Shown here: positions 9,629-18,805 of the stretch, in pieces | How positions within the stretch are numbered: the stretch's first letter is position 1 | Layout: each line of letters opens with the position of its first letter | Assembly: GCA_027532905.1 (NCBI GenBank) | Contig: JAPZUA010000002.1 | Span: 186,001 to 250,000, forward strand | Direction: 5' to 3' | From: Magnetospirillum sp. | GTDB lineage: Bacteria; Pseudomonadota; Alphaproteobacteria; CACIAM-22H2 | Length of the DNA: 64,000 nucleotides | Program-made: the position numbers and the translations under genes | Notes under the pieces: generated by a model | Told to the model about the DNA's origin: nothing | Databases searched by the model: none | What the model saw: the letters and a program-made list of their open reading frames with translations, nothing else

Positions 9629-10738
9629 GTGGACGCAAGCCCAGCCGCATCGCCTGCACCGGGGGGACTCGTTTCCGCCGGTGCGGGTGCGCGCCTGCGC
9701 CAAGCCGCCGAATACATCGCGATCCCGCTTTTTGCGCTCGCGGTTTCGGCCGTCTTGTTTTCGCTGTTTTTGCTCGCACTCGGCCATTCGCCGGACGAGT
9801 TCTTTTCGCTGCTGTGGCGCGGCGGTTTTGGTACCGCGTTTTCGTGGCGCAACACCCTGCAGCGCGCGGCACCCTTGGTGCTGACGGCTTTGGCGGTCGC
9901 GATCCCGGCGCGTATTGGCCTCACCATCATCGGCGGCGAAGGGGCCGTGGTGCTGGGCGGGCTTGCGGCCGCCGCTATCGCCATCCCGCTCGCAGGGACG
10001 GTACCCACGCTCGTGCTGCTCGGCTGCATGGCGATCCTCGCGGCGTCGGTGGGGGCAGGCTGGATCGGCCTTGCGGGCTATCTGCGCCATGCGCGCAACG
10101 TCAATGAGACGATCTCGAGCCTCTTGCTGGCCTATATCGCCATCGCGATTCTGAATTTCACGGTCGAAGGGCCGTTGCGTGATCCAGGCTCGCTCAACAA
10201 ACCTTCGACCCCGCCCATCGGGCGCGAAAACATGCTCGCACCCGTGCCGGGCCTCGAAGTGCCGTGGGCGCTGGTCGCGGGCATTGCGGTCGCGATCGCA
10301 CTCCATCTGCTCATGTCGCGCACGACGTTCGGCTTTGCCGCCCGCGTGACCGGCGGCAATCCGCGTGCGGCGCGTGCACAAGGTCTGCCGGTCGGCCGCC
10401 TAGTCGTGCTGTGCACGGCGATTGCGGGTGCCTGTGCAGGGCTCGCCGGTTTCTTCGAGGTCGCGGGTATTCACGGCAATGCCAATGCGGCGTTGGCCGC
10501 AGGCTACGGCTATACGGGTATCCTTGTGGCGTTTCTGGCACGCCACAACCCGATCGCGGTTGTCCCCGTCGCGATCCTGTTCGGCGGCATTGCGGCGGCG
10601 GGCGGCCTCATCCAGCGCCGCATGGGCCTGCCGGACGCAACCGTGCTGCTGCTGCAGGCAACCGTGTTCGTGGTGTTGCTTGCGAGCGAAACGCTCTACG
10701 GCCGCTTGCGCTTCTTCAAAGTGGGCGCGCGCGCATGA
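9629..10738 (+). CDS. ABC transporter permease (BMP/nucleoside type), subunit 1
   Basis: This 369-residue inner-membrane permease starts with GTG 11 bases after the binding-protein gene. About eight to ten hydrophobic helices are visible, e.g. ALAVSAVLFSLFLLAL, GLTIIGGEGAVVLGGLAAAAIA and LVAGIAVAIALHLLM. The pattern VTGGNPRAARAQGLPVGR is the cytoplasmic coupling loop of the branched-chain/ribose/BMP permease family. It pairs with the next permease, which it overlaps by four bases, to form the channel. Confidence 0.9.
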   Translation: MDASPAASPAPGGLVSAGAGARLRQAAEYIAIPLFALAVSAVLFSLFLLALGHSPDEFFSLLWRGGFGTAFSWRNTLQRAAPLVLTALAVAIPARIGLTIIGGEGAVVLGGLAAAAIAIPLAGTVPTLVLLGCMAILAASVGAGWIGLAGYLRHARNVNETISSLLLAYIAIAILNFTVEGPLRDPGSLNKPSTPPIGRENMLAPVPGLEVPWALVAGIAVAIALHLLMSRTTFGFAARVTGGNPRAARAQGLPVGRLVVLCTAIAGACAGLAGFFEVAGIHGNANAALAAGYGYTGILVAFLARHNPIAVVPVAILFGGIAAAGGLIQRRMGLPDATVLLLQATVFVVLLASETLYGRLRFFKVGARA

Positions 10739-11658
10739 GTGATCTCGCAACCCTTGCGACCGTCTTGTTCGCGATGATCGGCGGGGCGATCCGCGTCTCG
10801 ACGCCATTCCTGTTCGTGTCGCTGGGCGAGTGCGTGACCGAGAAAGCGGGCCGCATCAATCTCGGGCTCGAAGGCACGCTCGTGCTAGGGGCGATGGCCG
10901 CCTACATGGTCGCCTACGAGACCGGCGATCCGTGGCTCGGCGTGCTCGCGGCGGGGTGTGCGGGCCTGATCCTCGGCGTCATGCACGCAACCTTGTGCAG
11001 CCTGCCGCGCGTCAACGACGTTGCGATCGGCATCGCGCTGATGAGCTTCGGCACCGGCCTCGCGTTCTTCTTCGGCAAACCCTACATCCAGCCGCAAGCG
11101 CCGCGCCTGCCGTCGGTCGAACTGGGCGGCTGGATCGGCAATCCGCAATTGGCCGAAGCGCTGACGATCAATCCGCTGTTTTTCATCGGCGTGGCGCTGG
11201 CGTTTTTCCTGCGCTGGGCGTTCGACAATACGCGCTACGGCTTACTGTTGCGCATGGCGGGCGATTCGGTTGCGGCGTCGCGCGCGATGGGCGTGTCGGT
11301 CGATGGCGTGCGGCTCGCTGCAACGGCAGCCGGCGGTTTTCTCTCCGGCATCGGCGGTGCGTTTCTGTCGCTCTATTATCCGGGCAGCTGGAACGAAGCT
11401 TTGTCCTCGGGCCAGGGCTTGATGGCGGTCGCCCTCGTGATCTTTGCGCGCTGGGATCCGCAGCGCTGCTTTTACGCGGCGATGCTGTTCGGTGCGGCGG
11501 GTGCGCTCGGGCCGGCGTTGCAGTCCGTCGGCATCGTGAAGGGCTATTATTTCTTCAACGCGGCCCCCTACATTCTCACCTTGCTGATCATGATCGGCGC
11601 TGGGCGCAACGGCAAAGCCGCGCGCGCGATGCCGAGCGAATTGGGAGTCCAGCGATGA
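10735..11658 (+). CDS. ABC transporter permease (BMP/nucleoside type), subunit 2
   Basis: This is a 307-residue permease, the shorter partner of the pair. It starts at the ATGA overlap with the preceding gene. It has the family motif [24 protein letters not shown] near the N-terminus, where the N-L-G-L-EG pattern is conserved in YufQ-type permeases. The coupling loop is [20 protein letters not shown], and multiple helices follow to the C-terminus. The stop overlaps the start of the first hydrolase gene (ATGA), so transport and hydrolysis are translationally linked. Confidence 0.9.
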   Translation: MSDLATLATVLFAMIGGAIRVSTPFLFVSLGECVTEKAGRINLGLEGTLVLGAMAAYMVAYETGDPWLGVLAAGCAGLILGVMHATLCSLPRVNDVAIGIALMSFGTGLAFFFGKPYIQPQAPRLPSVELGGWIGNPQLAEALTINPLFFIGVALAFFLRWAFDNTRYGLLLRMAGDSVAASRAMGVSVDGVRLAATAAGGFLSGIGGAFLSLYYPGSWNEALSSGQGLMAVALVIFARWDPQRCFYAAMLFGAAGALGPALQSVGIVKGYYFFNAAPYILTLLIMIGAGRNGKAARAMPSELGVQR

Positions 11659-12347
11659 GCAGCGCACTGCGCCAAATCGTGTCGCGCCCCTATCCGTGGC
11701 CGTTCGACGGGCAGCTTTCGCGCGACAACACGGCGCTGATCGTGATCGATATGCAGATCGATTTCTGCGGCCCCGGCGGCTATGTCGACACGATGGGCTA
11801 CGATATTTCGCTCACGCGCGCACCCATCGAGCCGATCCAACGCGTGCTGGCGGCGTTTCGCGCACGCGGCATGCCGGTCTTGCACACGCGCGAAGGCCAT
11901 CGCCCCGATCTGGCAGACCTGCCCGCCAATAAGCGCTGGCGCTCGCAGCGCATCGGGGCGGGGATCGGCGATCCCGGCCCGTGCGGGCGCGTGCTGGTGC
12001 GCGGCGAGCCGGGTTGGGAGATCATCCCGGAGCTTTCCCCGCTGCCCGGCGAAACCGTGATCGACAAGCCCGGCAAGGGCTCGTTCTGCGCGACCGACCT
12101 CGATCTCATCTTGCGCCAGCGTGGCATTCGCAACATCGCCCTCGCAGGGATTACGACCGACGTGTGCGTGCACACGACGATGCGCGAAGCCAACGATCGC
12201 GGCTACGAATGCGTGCTGCTGGCCGATTGCTGCGGGGCGACCGATGCCGGCAATCATGCGGCCGCCCTCAAGATGGTCGAGATGCAAGGCGGGGTGTTCG
12301 GGGCAGTTGCCGACAGCCACGCTTTGATTGCGGGGCTGCCGTCATGA
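11655..12347 (+). CDS. Cysteine hydrolase, biuret hydrolase-like (isochorismatase family)
   Basis: This 230-residue amidase has the catalytic triad of the family: Asp32 (IVIDMQIDF), Lys138 (IDKPGKGSF) and Cys171 (TTDVCV). From memory of the characterised Rhizobium biuret hydrolase, the N-terminal PYPWP, the GYVDxMGYD segment and the stretch [19 protein letters not shown] are nearly the same. The triad and Gln211 fall at a constant four-residue offset. Biuret hydrolase makes allophanate and ammonia. The gene is embedded between permease and ATPase genes with ATGA overlaps on both sides. No allophanate hydrolase gene is in the window. A ureidoacrylate-type amidase is the alternative. Confidence 0.85.
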   Translation: MSSALRQIVSRPYPWPFDGQLSRDNTALIVIDMQIDFCGPGGYVDTMGYDISLTRAPIEPIQRVLAAFRARGMPVLHTREGHRPDLADLPANKRWRSQRIGAGIGDPGPCGRVLVRGEPGWEIIPELSPLPGETVIDKPGKGSFCATDLDLILRQRGIRNIALAGITTDVCVHTTMREANDRGYECVLLADCCGATDAGNHAAALKMVEMQGGVFGAVADSHALIAGLPS

Positions 12348-13864
12348 GCGGTGCGATCGGCCTTGCCACCGTCGGCATGACGAAGATCTTCGGCGACTTC
12401 ACGGCGCTGGAAGACGTATCGATCGACGTGCGTGCGGGCGATTTCCACGCGTTGCTCGGCGAGAACGGGGCCGGCAAATCGACGCTTGTCAAATGCATGA
12501 TGGGTTTCCAGCCGCCGACGCGCGGCCAGGTGCTGCTCGACGGCAAACCGGTTTCGATCGCCGATCCGCGCGCGGCGCGCGATCTCGGCATCGGCATGGT
12601 CTACCAGCATTTCACGCTCGTACCCTCGTTCACGGCTGCCGAAAATCTCGTGGCCGCGCGTGGCCATGTGCCGGCCGTAGTCGATTGGGGCAAGGAGCGC
12701 AAAGCCCTCGACAAGTTCCTCGAGACTACGCCGTTCCGCGTTCCTCTCGACCGGCCGGTGCGCGAGCTGGCGGCCGGCGAGAAGCAGAAGCTCGAAATCC
12801 TGAAGCTGCTTTATCTCGACCAGCACTTTTTGATCCTCGACGAGCCGACCTCGGTGCTCACGCCCGGCGAGGCCGACGAGATACTGGGGCTGCTGCGCGG
12901 CATGACCGATGCGGGGCTCGTGAGCGTGCTCATGATCACGCACAAATTCCGCGAGGTGAACGCATTTGCGCGGAACCTGTCGGTGCTGCGGCGCGGCCGC
13001 TTGGTCGGCACAGGGGCCGTGGGGGCCGTCACGACCGCCGAGATGACGCAAATGATGGTCGGCGATGCCGTCCCGCGCCCGCGCTCGGCGCGCGTGACGC
13101 ATGCACCGGCGGCCGAGGCAAAACGCGCGCTCGAGGTGATCGCCCTCTACGCGTCGGACGATGCCGGCACGCCGCGCGTGCGCGAGCTTGATCTGCATGT
13201 CGAGCCCGGCGAAATTCTGGGCATTGCGGGCGTATCGGGCAACGGCCAGAGCGAGTTCATCGAGGCTTTGACCGGCCAGCGGCCGATAGACGACGGGCGC
13301 GTGTTTGTGGCGGGCCAGCCTTTCTCGCCGACGCGTGCGGATTTCGCGCGCTTCAAGGTGTTCGGCCTGCCCGAAGAGCCCTTGCGCAACGCGGCTGTGC
13401 CGCGCATGTCGGTCGCCGAGAATATGGCGCTGCGCAGCTTCGACCGCGCCCCTATCGCGGGCGTGTTCGGTTGGCTGCGGCCGGCGACGATGCGCGCGCG
13501 CGCGCGCGATCTTGTGGCGCGCTATCGCGTGAAGACGACGTCGATCGATGCGGCCATCGAGACGCTTTCGGGCGGCAACGTGCAGCGCGCGATCCTGGCG
13601 CGCGAATTGTCCGAGGCAGTCGATCTGCTGATCGTCGTCAATCCGTGTTTCGGTCTCGATTTTTCGTCGGCCGCCGAGATCCGCAACCAAATCCTCGAAG
13701 CGCGCAACAAAGGCACGGCTGTGCTGCTCGTCTCCGAAGATCTCGACGAAATCCTCGAACTCGCCGACCGCGTCGCCGTAATGAGCCAAGGCCATATCGC
13801 GATGACCGCGCCCATCGGCGAGACCGACCGCAACGCGATCGGCCGCGCCATGGCGGGGCATTGA
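12344..13864 (+). CDS. ABC transporter ATPase with two nucleotide-binding modules
   Basis: This 506-residue ATPase of the YufO/sugar type energises the importer. Module 1 (about 5-240) has Walker [10 protein letters not shown], the loop [16 protein letters not shown], a signature LAAGEKQK and Walker [10 protein letters not shown]. Module 2 (about 260-500) has a degenerate P-loop ([14 protein letters not shown], no lysine), signature LSGGNVQR and a Walker B-like [13 protein letters not shown] degenerate second P-loop is usual in this family, but the PCFGLD in place of PTRGLD is less common. The start overlaps the hydrolase stop by four bases. Confidence 0.92.
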   Translation: MSGAIGLATVGMTKIFGDFTALEDVSIDVRAGDFHALLGENGAGKSTLVKCMMGFQPPTRGQVLLDGKPVSIADPRAARDLGIGMVYQHFTLVPSFTAAENLVAARGHVPAVVDWGKERKALDKFLETTPFRVPLDRPVRELAAGEKQKLEILKLLYLDQHFLILDEPTSVLTPGEADEILGLLRGMTDAGLVSVLMITHKFREVNAFARNLSVLRRGRLVGTGAVGAVTTAEMTQMMVGDAVPRPRSARVTHAPAAEAKRALEVIALYASDDAGTPRVRELDLHVEPGEILGIAGVSGNGQSEFIEALTGQRPIDDGRVFVAGQPFSPTRADFARFKVFGLPEEPLRNAAVPRMSVAENMALRSFDRAPIAGVFGWLRPATMRARARDLVARYRVKTTSIDAAIETLSGGNVQRAILARELSEAVDLLIVVNPCFGLDFSSAAEIRNQILEARNKGTAVLLVSEDLDEILELADRVAVMSQGHIAMTAPIGETDRNAIGRAMAGH

Positions 13865-13870
13865 CCAGCC

Positions 13871-14539
13871 ATGGCGATCGCGATTCCCGCACAGCCTTAT
13901 GCGTTTGCGCTCGACGAAGCGTCGGTCGCCCTCGTGGTCATCGACATGCAGCGCGATTTCGTCGAGCCCGGCGGCTTCGGTGCTTCGCTCGGCAACGACG
14001 TGTCGCGGCTCGAAGCGATCGTGCCGACGGTCGCGCGCCTGTTGGCATTCGCGCGTCGGCGCGGGTGGCGCGTGCTGCATACGCGCGAGAGCCATCGCCC
14101 CGATCTTTCCGACTGCCCGCCCGCCAAGCGCCTGCGCGGCAGTGCGGCACTTCGCATCGGCGACGCAGGACCGATGGGCCGCATCCTCGTGCGAGGCGAG
14201 CCCGGCAATGCGATCCTCGAGGCGGTGGCGCCCATCACGGGCGAGACGGTCGTCGACAAGCCCGGCAAGGGCATGTTCTACGCGACGGACGTAGCCGACA
14301 TCCTCGCGAAGTGGGGTACCACGCAGCTGGTTTTTGCCGGTGTAACGACCGAAGTGTGCGTGCAAACCTCGATGCGCGAGGCCAACGATCGCGGCTTCGA
14401 ATGCCTGCTGGTCGAGGATGCGACGCAAAGCTATTTCGAGGAATTCAAGCAGGCAACGCTCGCCATGATCCGCGCGCAAGGTGCTATTGTCGGCTGGACG
14501 ACGCCTCTAGCTTCCCTCGAAGGCGCTCTAGAGGGCTGA
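13871..14539 (+). CDS. Second cysteine hydrolase (isochorismatase family)
   Basis: This 222-residue paralog of the first hydrolase has the triad Asp25 (VVIDMQRDF), Lys130 (VDKPGKGMF) and Cys163 (TTEVCVQT). It shares [10 protein letters not shown] and [12 protein letters not shown] with it, but lacks the N-terminal PYPWP and the QGGVFG end; here the corresponding stretch is RAQGAIVGW. It therefore probably acts on a related but different amide. Triuret hydrolase, a known relative of biuret hydrolase, is one possibility I cannot test. It lies 6 bases after the ATPase gene and closes the operon. Confidence 0.85.
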   Translation: MAIAIPAQPYAFALDEASVALVVIDMQRDFVEPGGFGASLGNDVSRLEAIVPTVARLLAFARRRGWRVLHTRESHRPDLSDCPPAKRLRGSAALRIGDAGPMGRILVRGEPGNAILEAVAPITGETVVDKPGKGMFYATDVADILAKWGTTQLVFAGVTTEVCVQTSMREANDRGFECLLVEDATQSYFEEFKQATLAMIRAQGAIVGWTTPLASLEGALEG

Positions 14540-14589
14540 AACCAAAAGGAAAATCGTTTGGTTGCGGTTGCGAAGGCCGCCCTATAGTT

Positions 14590-14613
14590 TATCCCCAACC
14601 GAGTTTGGGGATA
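14590..14613 (+). promoter_or_regulatory. Hairpin covering the ribosome site of the DAHP synthase gene
   Basis: A perfect 9-base inverted repeat, TATCCCCAA (14590-14598), loop CCGAGT, TTGGGGATA (14605-14613), ends four bases before the ATG at 14618. The right arm includes the only Shine-Dalgarno-like sequence (GGGGA). In RNA, the hairpin would hide the ribosome site; in DNA, it could be an operator. No leader peptide or tryptophan-rich frame is seen. Confidence 0.6.
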
Positions 14614-14617
14614 GACC

Positions 14618-16006
14618 ATGCCTGCCAAATGGACGCCAGATAGCTGGCGTGCGCGCACCGCACGCCAAATGCCCGTTTACCCCGACGCCGCCGCTTTGGC
14701 GGGCGTGGAAAAGCGTTTGGCCGGATATCCGCCGCTGGTTTTTGCAGGCGAAGCGCGCGAACTCAAAGCCCAGCTCGCCAAGGCGGCCGAGGGCAAAGCC
14801 GTGCTGCTGCAGGGCGGCGATTGCGCGGAGAGCTTCGCCGAATTCTCGGCCAACAACATCCGCGATACGTTCAAGGTCATCCTGCAGATGACCGTCGTGC
14901 TGATGTATGCGGGCGGTCTGCCGGTCGTGAAAGTGGGCCGCATGGCCGGCCAGTTTGCCAAGCCGCGCTCGTCGGACGTTGAGACGGTCGGCGATACGAC
15001 CTTGCCCGCCTATCGCGGCGACATCATCAGCGGCATCGAATTCACCAAGGAAGCGCGCACGCCAGATCCCGAGCGCATGATCCAGGTCTATTCGCAGTCG
15101 GCCGCCACGCTCAATCTGCTGCGCGCCTTCGCGCGTGGCGGCTATGCGGACCTCCATCGCGTGCATGGCTGGACGCAGGGCTTCATCGACCGCAGCCCGG
15201 CGGGCGAGCGTTTCCGCGAGCTGGCCGACCGCATTTCGGACTCGCTGCAGTTCATGTCGGCCGTCGGCGTGACGGCCGAAGCAGCCCCGCAGATCCGCGA
15301 AGCCTCGTTCTTCACGAGCCACGAAGCGCTGCTGCTGCCCTACGAAGAAGCGCTCACCCGCGTCGACAGCACCACGGGCGATTGGTACGACTGCTCGGCC
15401 CACATGGTGTGGATCGGCGACCGCACGCGCCAGCTCGACGGGGCGCACGTGGAATTCTGCCGCGGCATCAAGAACCCGATCGGCCTCAAATGCGGGCCGA
15501 CGAGCGATCCCGACGAACTCATCCGCTTGATCGACGCGCTCAATCCCGAAAACGAGGCGGGGCGCCTCACGCTGATCGCGCGCATGGGCGACGACAAGGT
15601 CGCGGCCAAGCTGCCGCCCTTGCTGCGCCGCGTGGCGCGCGAGGGCCGCAAGGTCGTGTGGAGCTGCGATCCGATGCACGGCAACACGATCAAGTCGGCC
15701 TCGGGCTACAAGACGCGGCCCTTCGAGCGCATCCTTGCCGAGCTGCGCGGTTTCTTCGACGCGTGCGGTGCCGAGAGCGTGTTTGCGGGCGGCGTGCATT
15801 TCGAGATGACCGGCCAGAACGTGACCGAGTGCACGGGCGGGGCCGAGGCCATTCAGGATGCCGCCCTTGGCGACCGCTACCACACGCATTGCGACCCGCG
15901 TCTCAACGGCGCGCAGGCACTCGAACTCGCGTTCCTGCTCGCCGAAAAGCTGCGCGCCCAGACGAGTGCCCAGACGCGGCTGCGCGCGGTCGGCGAAGAC
16001 GACTAG
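14618..16006 (+). CDS. Class II 3-deoxy-7-phosphoheptulonate (DAHP) synthase
   Basis: This enzyme of 462 residues joins phosphoenolpyruvate and erythrose-4-phosphate, the first step of the shikimate pathway. It belongs to the plant-like class [21 protein letters not shown] at the start, [14 protein letters not shown] with the metal-binding cysteine, [36 protein letters not shown] and [12 protein letters not shown] with metal ligands. The length is normal. A hairpin overlaps its ribosome site. The next genes (NAD precursor salvage) follow 38 bases later. Confidence 0.94.
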   Translation: MPAKWTPDSWRARTARQMPVYPDAAALAGVEKRLAGYPPLVFAGEARELKAQLAKAAEGKAVLLQGGDCAESFAEFSANNIRDTFKVILQMTVVLMYAGGLPVVKVGRMAGQFAKPRSSDVETVGDTTLPAYRGDIISGIEFTKEARTPDPERMIQVYSQSAATLNLLRAFARGGYADLHRVHGWTQGFIDRSPAGERFRELADRISDSLQFMSAVGVTAEAAPQIREASFFTSHEALLLPYEEALTRVDSTTGDWYDCSAHMVWIGDRTRQLDGAHVEFCRGIKNPIGLKCGPTSDPDELIRLIDALNPENEAGRLTLIARMGDDKVAAKLPPLLRRVAREGRKVVWSCDPMHGNTIKSASGYKTRPFERILAELRGFFDACGAESVFAGGVHFEMTGQNVTECTGGAEAIQDAALGDRYHTHCDPRLNGAQALELAFLLAEKLRAQTSAQTRLRAVGEDD

Positions 16007-16044
16007 CCGTCTCGACCCGTCTCTAGCTTCCGAAAGGCACCGCA

Positions 16045-17211
16045 ATGGCCGATGGCCGCGCGTCCGATGCATCCGCCGCTTCGTCGTTGATCCGCCGCCC
16101 GACGGCCGACGAAGTGTCGGCTTTGACCGACCATTATTTCAATCGCACGAAGGCCGCTGTTGCGCGCTTCGGCGACAAACGCGTGACCTATGCGGTGTTC
16201 ATGCGCCGCCCGGTCGTGTGCGCGCCGCGCCTCGCTATCGAATGGCTCGAGACGATCGCGACCGCGCGCAAGACCAAGTTCGACATCGATCTGCGCCACA
16301 AAGAAGGCGAATGGACGGGGGCGGGCGATCCGATCATGTACGTGTCGGGCTCGCTCTATGAACTCGTCGATCTCGAGACGATCTATCTGCAGAAGCTGGG
16401 CCCGGCTTGCGTTGCCGCCTACAACGCTTACACGATGTGCGTGGACCTACCGCGTACCGCCTTCCTCGCGATGGACGCGCGCCATTGCGCGGGCTCCGAA
16501 ATGGCCGAGATGATGGCTTATGCCGCATCCGTGGGCTCTGCTGCGGCCAAGGCGGAAGTTGGCGCCAAAGGGTTCGTTGGCAACGCCACGGACGCGACCG
16601 CGCATTATTTCGGCCAGACCGGCGGCTTCGGCACGATGCCGCACGCGCTGATCGGCTATGCGGGCTCGACCGTGCGCGCGGCCGAAATGCTGCTCGATCT
16701 TTTGGGCACGCAGAACGTGACCGTGCTCGTCGACTATTACGGCCAGGAAGTAACCGACGCGCTCGCGGTCTGCCGCCGCTTTCCCGACGTGGCCGCCTCG
16801 GGCCGCCTGTCGGTGCGGCTCGATACGCACGGCGGGCGCTATGTCGAAGGGCTCGATCTCGGCAAATCCTACGCGGTCCTCGAGCGCAACGCGCCGCTCA
16901 GCTTGCGCGGTTACCGCACCGAGCAGGAGCTGCGCTATCTGACCGGGACCGGCGTTTCGGCTGCAGCCATCTGGCACATGCGCGAAGAGCTCGACCGCGC
17001 CGGGTTCAGCAAAGTGCGCATCGTGGCTTCGTCCGGCTTCACGCCCGCCAAATGCAAGACAATGGCGGTCGCGAACGCGCCCATCGACACGGTGGGCACG
17101 GGTTCGTACCTGCCGGAAGTGTGGACCGAAACCTACGCGACGTCCGACATCGTCGAATATGACGGCCAGCCGTCGGTCAAGGTCGGGCGCGAGTTCTTGC
17201 TGCGCAAATGA
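16045..17211 (+). CDS. pncB: Nicotinate phosphoribosyltransferase
   Basis: PncB converts nicotinate and phosphoribosyl pyrophosphate to nicotinate mononucleotide in the NAD salvage (Preiss-Handler) route. The 388-residue protein shows LTDHYFNRTKAAV near the N-terminus, where the family histidine lies close to the phosphorylation region. It also has FVGNATDATAHYFGQTGGFGTMPHALIG, the SVRLDTHGGRYVEGLDLGKSY substrate-binding strand and VRIVASSGFTP near the end. nadE, the last step of NAD synthesis, lies in the same gene series. The stop overlaps the next start (ATGA at 17208-17211). Confidence 0.9.
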   Translation: MADGRASDASAASSLIRRPTADEVSALTDHYFNRTKAAVARFGDKRVTYAVFMRRPVVCAPRLAIEWLETIATARKTKFDIDLRHKEGEWTGAGDPIMYVSGSLYELVDLETIYLQKLGPACVAAYNAYTMCVDLPRTAFLAMDARHCAGSEMAEMMAYAASVGSAAAKAEVGAKGFVGNATDATAHYFGQTGGFGTMPHALIGYAGSTVRAAEMLLDLLGTQNVTVLVDYYGQEVTDALAVCRRFPDVAASGRLSVRLDTHGGRYVEGLDLGKSYAVLERNAPLSLRGYRTEQELRYLTGTGVSAAAIWHMREELDRAGFSKVRIVASSGFTPAKCKTMAVANAPIDTVGTGSYLPEVWTETYATSDIVEYDGQPSVKVGREFLLRK

Positions 17212-18287
17212 CGCTCGCCACGCGCTTCACAAAGGCCCTGGGCCTTCTCCATCCCATCGTGCAAGCGCCGATGGCGGGCGGCATGACCACGCCGGCTCTC
17301 GTTGCCGCTGTGTCGAACGCGGGCGGGCTCGGCTCGTTTGCGGCCGCGACCGTCGCCCCCGAGGCGATCCGCGCGCAGGTGGCCGCGATCCGAGCTGCGA
17401 CCGACAAGCCGTTTGCAGTCAACCTGTTCGTGCTGCCGCCGACGCAAGCGAAGGACTCTGAAGTCGCGTTTGCCAATGCGCTCTTGGCCAAATATCGGCT
17501 CGAAGTCGGCATCGACAATAACGGTGCCCAGCCCGCCAAATGGGCCGAAGATTTCGAAGCGCAGTTCGAAACCGTGCTCGATCTCGCTCCGCCGGTGTTC
17601 AGCAGCACCTTTGGGGCTATCGGCACGCGCAAGACCGCTGCCCTTAAGGCGCGCGGCGTCTATGTCGTGGGCACGGCAACCAACGTCGCGGAAGCCAAAT
17701 TGCTCGAAGAGCAGGGTGTGGACGCGATCCTCGCGCAAGGTGGGGAAGCGGGCGGCCATCGCGGCACGTTCCTCGGCCGCTTCGAGGATTCGCTGACCGG
17801 CACGCTTGTGCTGGTGCCGCAGATTGTCGATGCGGTGAAGGTGCCTGTGATCGCCGCAGGCGGCATCATGGATGGGCGCGGGCTTGCGGCCTGCCTCGCC
17901 TTGGGCGCTTCGGCCGCTGCCATGGGCACGGCCTTTCTCCTGGCCGAGCAGGCCGGCACGCATGCGCTGCACCGGGCCGCGATCGAAAGCGCCGACGACA
18001 CGAAGACGGCGGTCACGCGCGCTTTCTCAGGGCGGCCGGCGCGCGGGCTTCGCAACCGCTACATCGAAGAAATGGCGCCGCACGCCGCCGAGATGCCCGC
18101 GTATCCCGTCACCAATGCGCTCACGGGGCCTTTGCGCGCGGCGGCGGCCGAGCAGGGCAAGCCCGATCTCATGTCGATGTGGGCCGGCCAAGGCGCAGCC
18201 CTTGCGCGCAGCGGCGATGCGGGCGACCTTGTGCGCAAGACGGCAGCTGCCGCCCAGGAAATTCTCGAAAAACTCGGGGGCAATTGA
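17208..18287 (+). CDS. Nitronate monooxygenase-like FMN oxidoreductase
   Basis: This is a 359-residue TIM-barrel flavoprotein of the 2-nitropropane dioxygenase/NMO family. Motifs: PIVQAPMAGGMTTPALVAAVSNAGGLGSF (FMN phosphate site), VDAILAQGGEAGGHRGTF with the catalytic-type histidine, and VIAAGGIMDGRGLAACLALGASAAAMGTAFL. Family members oxidise nitronates or act as NAD(P)H:quinone reductases; the sequence alone does not decide. It is coupled to pncB by a four-base overlap and to the next gene by one base. Confidence 0.88.
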   Translation: MTLATRFTKALGLLHPIVQAPMAGGMTTPALVAAVSNAGGLGSFAAATVAPEAIRAQVAAIRAATDKPFAVNLFVLPPTQAKDSEVAFANALLAKYRLEVGIDNNGAQPAKWAEDFEAQFETVLDLAPPVFSSTFGAIGTRKTAALKARGVYVVGTATNVAEAKLLEEQGVDAILAQGGEAGGHRGTFLGRFEDSLTGTLVLVPQIVDAVKVPVIAAGGIMDGRGLAACLALGASAAAMGTAFLLAEQAGTHALHRAAIESADDTKTAVTRAFSGRPARGLRNRYIEEMAPHAAEMPAYPVTNALTGPLRAAAAEQGKPDLMSMWAGQGAALARSGDAGDLVRKTAAAAQEILEKLGGN

Positions 18288-18802
18288 TGCCGAAGCTCGA
18301 AAAAATGATCGAAGGCGCCATTTTCAGCAGCCGCTGGCTGCAGGTGCCGCTTTATTTGGGCCTCATCCTCGTGCTGCTGGTGCTGTGCGCCAAATTTTTC
18401 ATGGTGCTGTTCAAGCTCGTGGTCGGCATGGGCGAGATGGACGAAGCCAAGATCGTGCTGATGGTGCTCGAGCTTGTCGACGTCGTGATGGTCGCCAACC
18501 TCATCGTGATGGTCGTGATTTCCGGCTACGAGAATTTCGTGAGCCGTCTCGACATCGAGGGCCATGGCGAAAAACTGTCCTGGTTCGGCAAGCTCGATGC
18601 GGGCTCGCTGAAGATCAAGCTTGCGTCGTCGATCGTCGCGATCTCGTCGATCCATCTCCTGAAGGCGTTTCTCGACGCCGGCGAAATCTCCAACGACAAG
18701 CTCTTGATGCTGGTCGTGATCCACATGACCTTCATCGTTTCGGCGCTGATGCTGGCCTATCTTGACAAGATGCTCGGCCAAAAATCCGCCGGCGGCAGCT
18801 GA
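18287..18802 (+). CDS. YqhA/UPF0114-family membrane protein
   Basis: This 171-residue inner-membrane protein of the UPF0114 (TIGR00645) type starts MPKLEKMIEGAIFSSRWLQVPLYLGL. It has about four helices: 16-40, 55-75 (VLELVDVVMVANLIVMVVISGYENFVSR, a hallmark of the family), 110-130 and 140-160. The function of the family is unknown. The start shares one base with the preceding stop (TGATG). Three bases separate its stop from the nadE start. Confidence 0.88.
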   Translation: MPKLEKMIEGAIFSSRWLQVPLYLGLILVLLVLCAKFFMVLFKLVVGMGEMDEAKIVLMVLELVDVVMVANLIVMVVISGYENFVSRLDIEGHGEKLSWFGKLDAGSLKIKLASSIVAISSIHLLKAFLDAGEISNDKLLMLVVIHMTFIVSALMLAYLDKMLGQKSAGGS

Positions 18803-18805
18803 GCG

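Noticed and set aside
12254-14479. Long minus-strand frame opposite the ABC ATPase and second hydrolase
   Set aside because: Same artefact of GC-rich codon use; the plus-strand genes have complete catalytic motifs.
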